From contig BFEA01000528.1 in NCBI GenBank assembly GCA_003427395.1, forward strand, positions 190,970 to 219,982: a stretch of DNA of 29,013 nt, in the 5' to 3' direction. Made by a program: the position numbers and the translations under genes. This document shows positions 27,407 through 29,013 of the stretch, piece after piece (position 1 is the stretch's first letter; each line of letters starts with the position of its first letter). The stretch is from Chara braunii (Eukaryota > Streptophyta > Charophyceae > Charales > Characeae). Under the pieces are notes generated by a model, which did no database searches, was not told the DNA's origin, and saw only the letters and a list, made by a program, of their open reading frames with translations.

Positions 27407-28045
27407 CGACACCAGTTGAAAATACTTGAGTTTCAAGGGCACCCTAACTCCGGGAAGGTGATTAATTTTCCCTAACTCGTTTTTTCGCTCCGCAGTCCCA
27501 AGAACCTATGCTTGAAAACGTTGCCCTTGAGCCCCAGGGCCAATCCTCGAACTGGCAGGACCAATCCCCGTGCAGAAGGGGGGAAAAAGAAAAGAAAAAA
27601 AAGAAAATTCCATTTTTTTCATGCCACGTATGCCACGTTACCTGCAAGCTCAATCAAGAAGGGGGAGGGTCGCCCCTCCGGCGGGAGGAGGATTGTTCAG
27701 GGTTTCGTTGGTGGCGTGTTTGTAGATTGCCTGTTGGGGTTTGACGATGATGATTCTTAGCACAGATAGGTAGGTGGCCATTACGTACTTCGAGGGCTCT
27801 ACTCTGCTGCCGGCGTTTCGTCACTCCACTCGACAATGGGCTGCGAGCCCGCGGCCACGCCGTATGTCAGTGCCTGCGGTGTTCTGCCTGATGATGTGGA
27901 GTGCTATTCACACTCACCCCAGAAAGGAAAAAGTTTTGTTTGCTCTGCTTCCAGAAGGAGCCTGCTTTGTTTGTGGTTTGCCACAGTCTATCCTGTTGTA
28001 AGCTGCGTGCAACACCGAATCGCACAGGGGGTGCTATTTTATCTG
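27407..28045 (+). other. Upstream region of the likely host gene
   Basis: This region is less repetitive than the rest of the window. The ORF of the gene at 28046 stays open back to an ATG at 27836, but the extra 70 residues are Cys-rich and look non-coding. CGCACAG at 28021-28027 could be a splice acceptor, and CACAGATAGGTAGGTG near 27759-27774 contains possible donor or acceptor words. This may be 5' UTR or intron. Confidence 0.35.
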
Positions 28046-28324
28046 ATGGACAGCTGTATGTATTCCATCCTGGAGTTCGCAGAGGCCTTAATTAGGCAAG
28101 GGATGGAGGACCCAGAGGAGCGCGACAAGAAATTCCGTGAGCACATATATGAGATGAAAGACAAGTGTGAGAAAACTAAGGAGCAGTGGAGGCAGCCAGT
28201 CAAGCCTTTTGGGTATTGGAACCTTGACAAGAACAACCATAAGTTCTTGCTGGATTTGAAGCTTAGCTCATTGTCTGGGCGCCGAGGAACGTATGACCAG
28301 TTTGACCAGAGCAGCAGCTCGTAG
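28046..28324 (+). CDS. Likely host gene or last exon, 92-residue protein of unknown function
   Basis: I do not recognise the family with confidence. The frame gives MDSCMYSILEFAEALIRQG, a strongly charged helical segment (residues 20-49, EDPEERDKKFREHIYEMKD then KCEKTKEQW), an aromatic-proline turn (PVKPFGYWNL, 51-60), and a C-terminal part with SGRRGTYDQF ending in four Ser. Composition and amphipathic spacing are those of a real small protein, in contrast to the repeat-derived ORFs elsewhere. It has no signal peptide or clear membrane segment. The Met at 28046 is chosen because the sequence changes character there. An in-frame ATG at 27836 would give 162 residues, and a splice acceptor at 28027 would make this a 3' exon. 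No transposon homology is seen inside it. Confidence 0.6.
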   Translation: MDSCMYSILEFAEALIRQGMEDPEERDKKFREHIYEMKDKCEKTKEQWRQPVKPFGYWNLDKNNHKFLLDLKLSSLSGRRGTYDQFDQSSSS

Positions 28325-29013
28325 ACGCTGTGTGCTTTCCTGAGCTTTTCTTCGACTAAGCGCCTTTGTTTGTGACGATGCTGAAGATGTCTGCCATGAG
28401 GTCTTAGCATACCCGCTGCATGCGATGTCTAGATCTATTTTCAGACCTGGAGCTGGGGGTGGGATCATGTATGCCCTTTTTTTTTCACTTACCTGATTTG
28501 GGTATAAGAGGGATGGCGCTTGCTCTTGTCCAGGAGGCAGTGGATGGAGACAAGGAAACCTCACCTGCAATGGGAAAGCATGACCCACTCGAACAGTCTA
28601 TTAATCTGAATCCTGAATTACATTTGGGGAGGTCAGCCTCCTCTGCCCTCGTCTCTCTTACTGCCTTTCCATTTTGCTCAGCTATGAATTGCGGAGCGGG
28701 CTTTCCTGGTTAAAAAAAAAAAAAAAAAAAAAGCCTTGTGTAGGGAAGTAATCAATGCCTCTGCTATTTCTGGAGATATGGGTGAGATTCAAATATTTAC
28801 GAAATGGATTGAATGTGATCTATGAATTTCCACACATCATTGTATAGGGCTCCTGGGTCCGTGCCAGTTTCTGGCTGAAGAGGCAGTTTCCTCCCTTCTT
28901 CCATAATTCCTGTTTCTTTCAATCATGTATACGTATTATTGGTACTAGCTAAGCGCCCGCGGTGCGGGTGGTGCAGTCAATGCCCACAAAAAAAAAAAAA
29001 AAAAAAAAAAAAA
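28325..29013. other. Probable 3' flank with two A tracts
   Basis: No further coding sequence is supported. A runs lie at about 28711-28732 and 28988-29013. The last one reaches the window edge, so an element may continue beyond it. Confidence 0.4.

Noticed and set aside
27836-28045. N-terminal extension of the 92-residue protein to 162 residues
   Set aside because: The extra residues are Cys/Ser-rich with no protein character, and a possible splice acceptor lies just before the chosen start. Kept only as an alternative.

Overview
The window looks like repeat-dense nuclear DNA of a eukaryote with a large genome. The reasons are poly(A)-tailed non-LTR retrotransposons at several stages of decay, a chromodomain Ty3/gypsy remnant, several families of terminal-inverted-repeat (TIR) elements, tRNA-headed retroposons, microsatellites and one short stretch that looks like host coding sequence. 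No bacterial operons, rRNA, functional tRNA or CRISPR arrays are visible. The element types fit the green lineage, possibly a streptophyte alga, but that is inference. Unresolved bases occur at 2032 and 16404-16443.

Layout. 1-2663: 3' part of a Ty3/gypsy chromovirus-like element, with a broken integrase, a chromodomain and a probable 3' noncoding/LTR region. 2945-3283: an unrecognised coding-like block on the minus strand. 3413-4506: a 5'-truncated LINE. 4699-5769: a TIR element with a pyrimidine-rich core. 6239-9860: a nest of TTAA-flanked MITE-like elements, two long foldback hairpins, a poly(A)-only insertion with an 18-bp target-site duplication (TSD), and several solo LINE 3' tails. 10251-11330: a roughly 1.05-kb tRNA-headed retroposon with a 17-bp TSD. 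11606-15925: a TTAA-type MITE split by a 4.2-kb LINE with an exact 18-bp TSD; an uninterrupted sister of that MITE lies at 15988-16139. 16228-17185: a second TIR element with palindromic 36-bp tandem repeats. 18420-22444 and 22552-25073: two decayed LINEs head to tail, the first hit by a 260-bp MITE. 25167-25680: a short LINE fragment on the opposite strand. 25857-27125: tandem repeats, a tRNA-like module and direct repeats. 27836-28324: a likely host exon whose best reading is a 92-residue protein at 28046-28324.

The most coherent system is the LINE family. Every LINE copy that reaches its 3' end finishes with the same module of about 135 bp: a constant hairpin (GCTGGA...TCCAGC), a constant box (CCACCAATAGATGGAGC), and then a second stem. 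That second stem changes sequence from copy to copy while staying base-paired, and its loop (CTCTTAC) is kept in most copies. Solo copies of the module are scattered through the window. It looks like a structured RNA signal recognised by the LINE reverse transcriptase.
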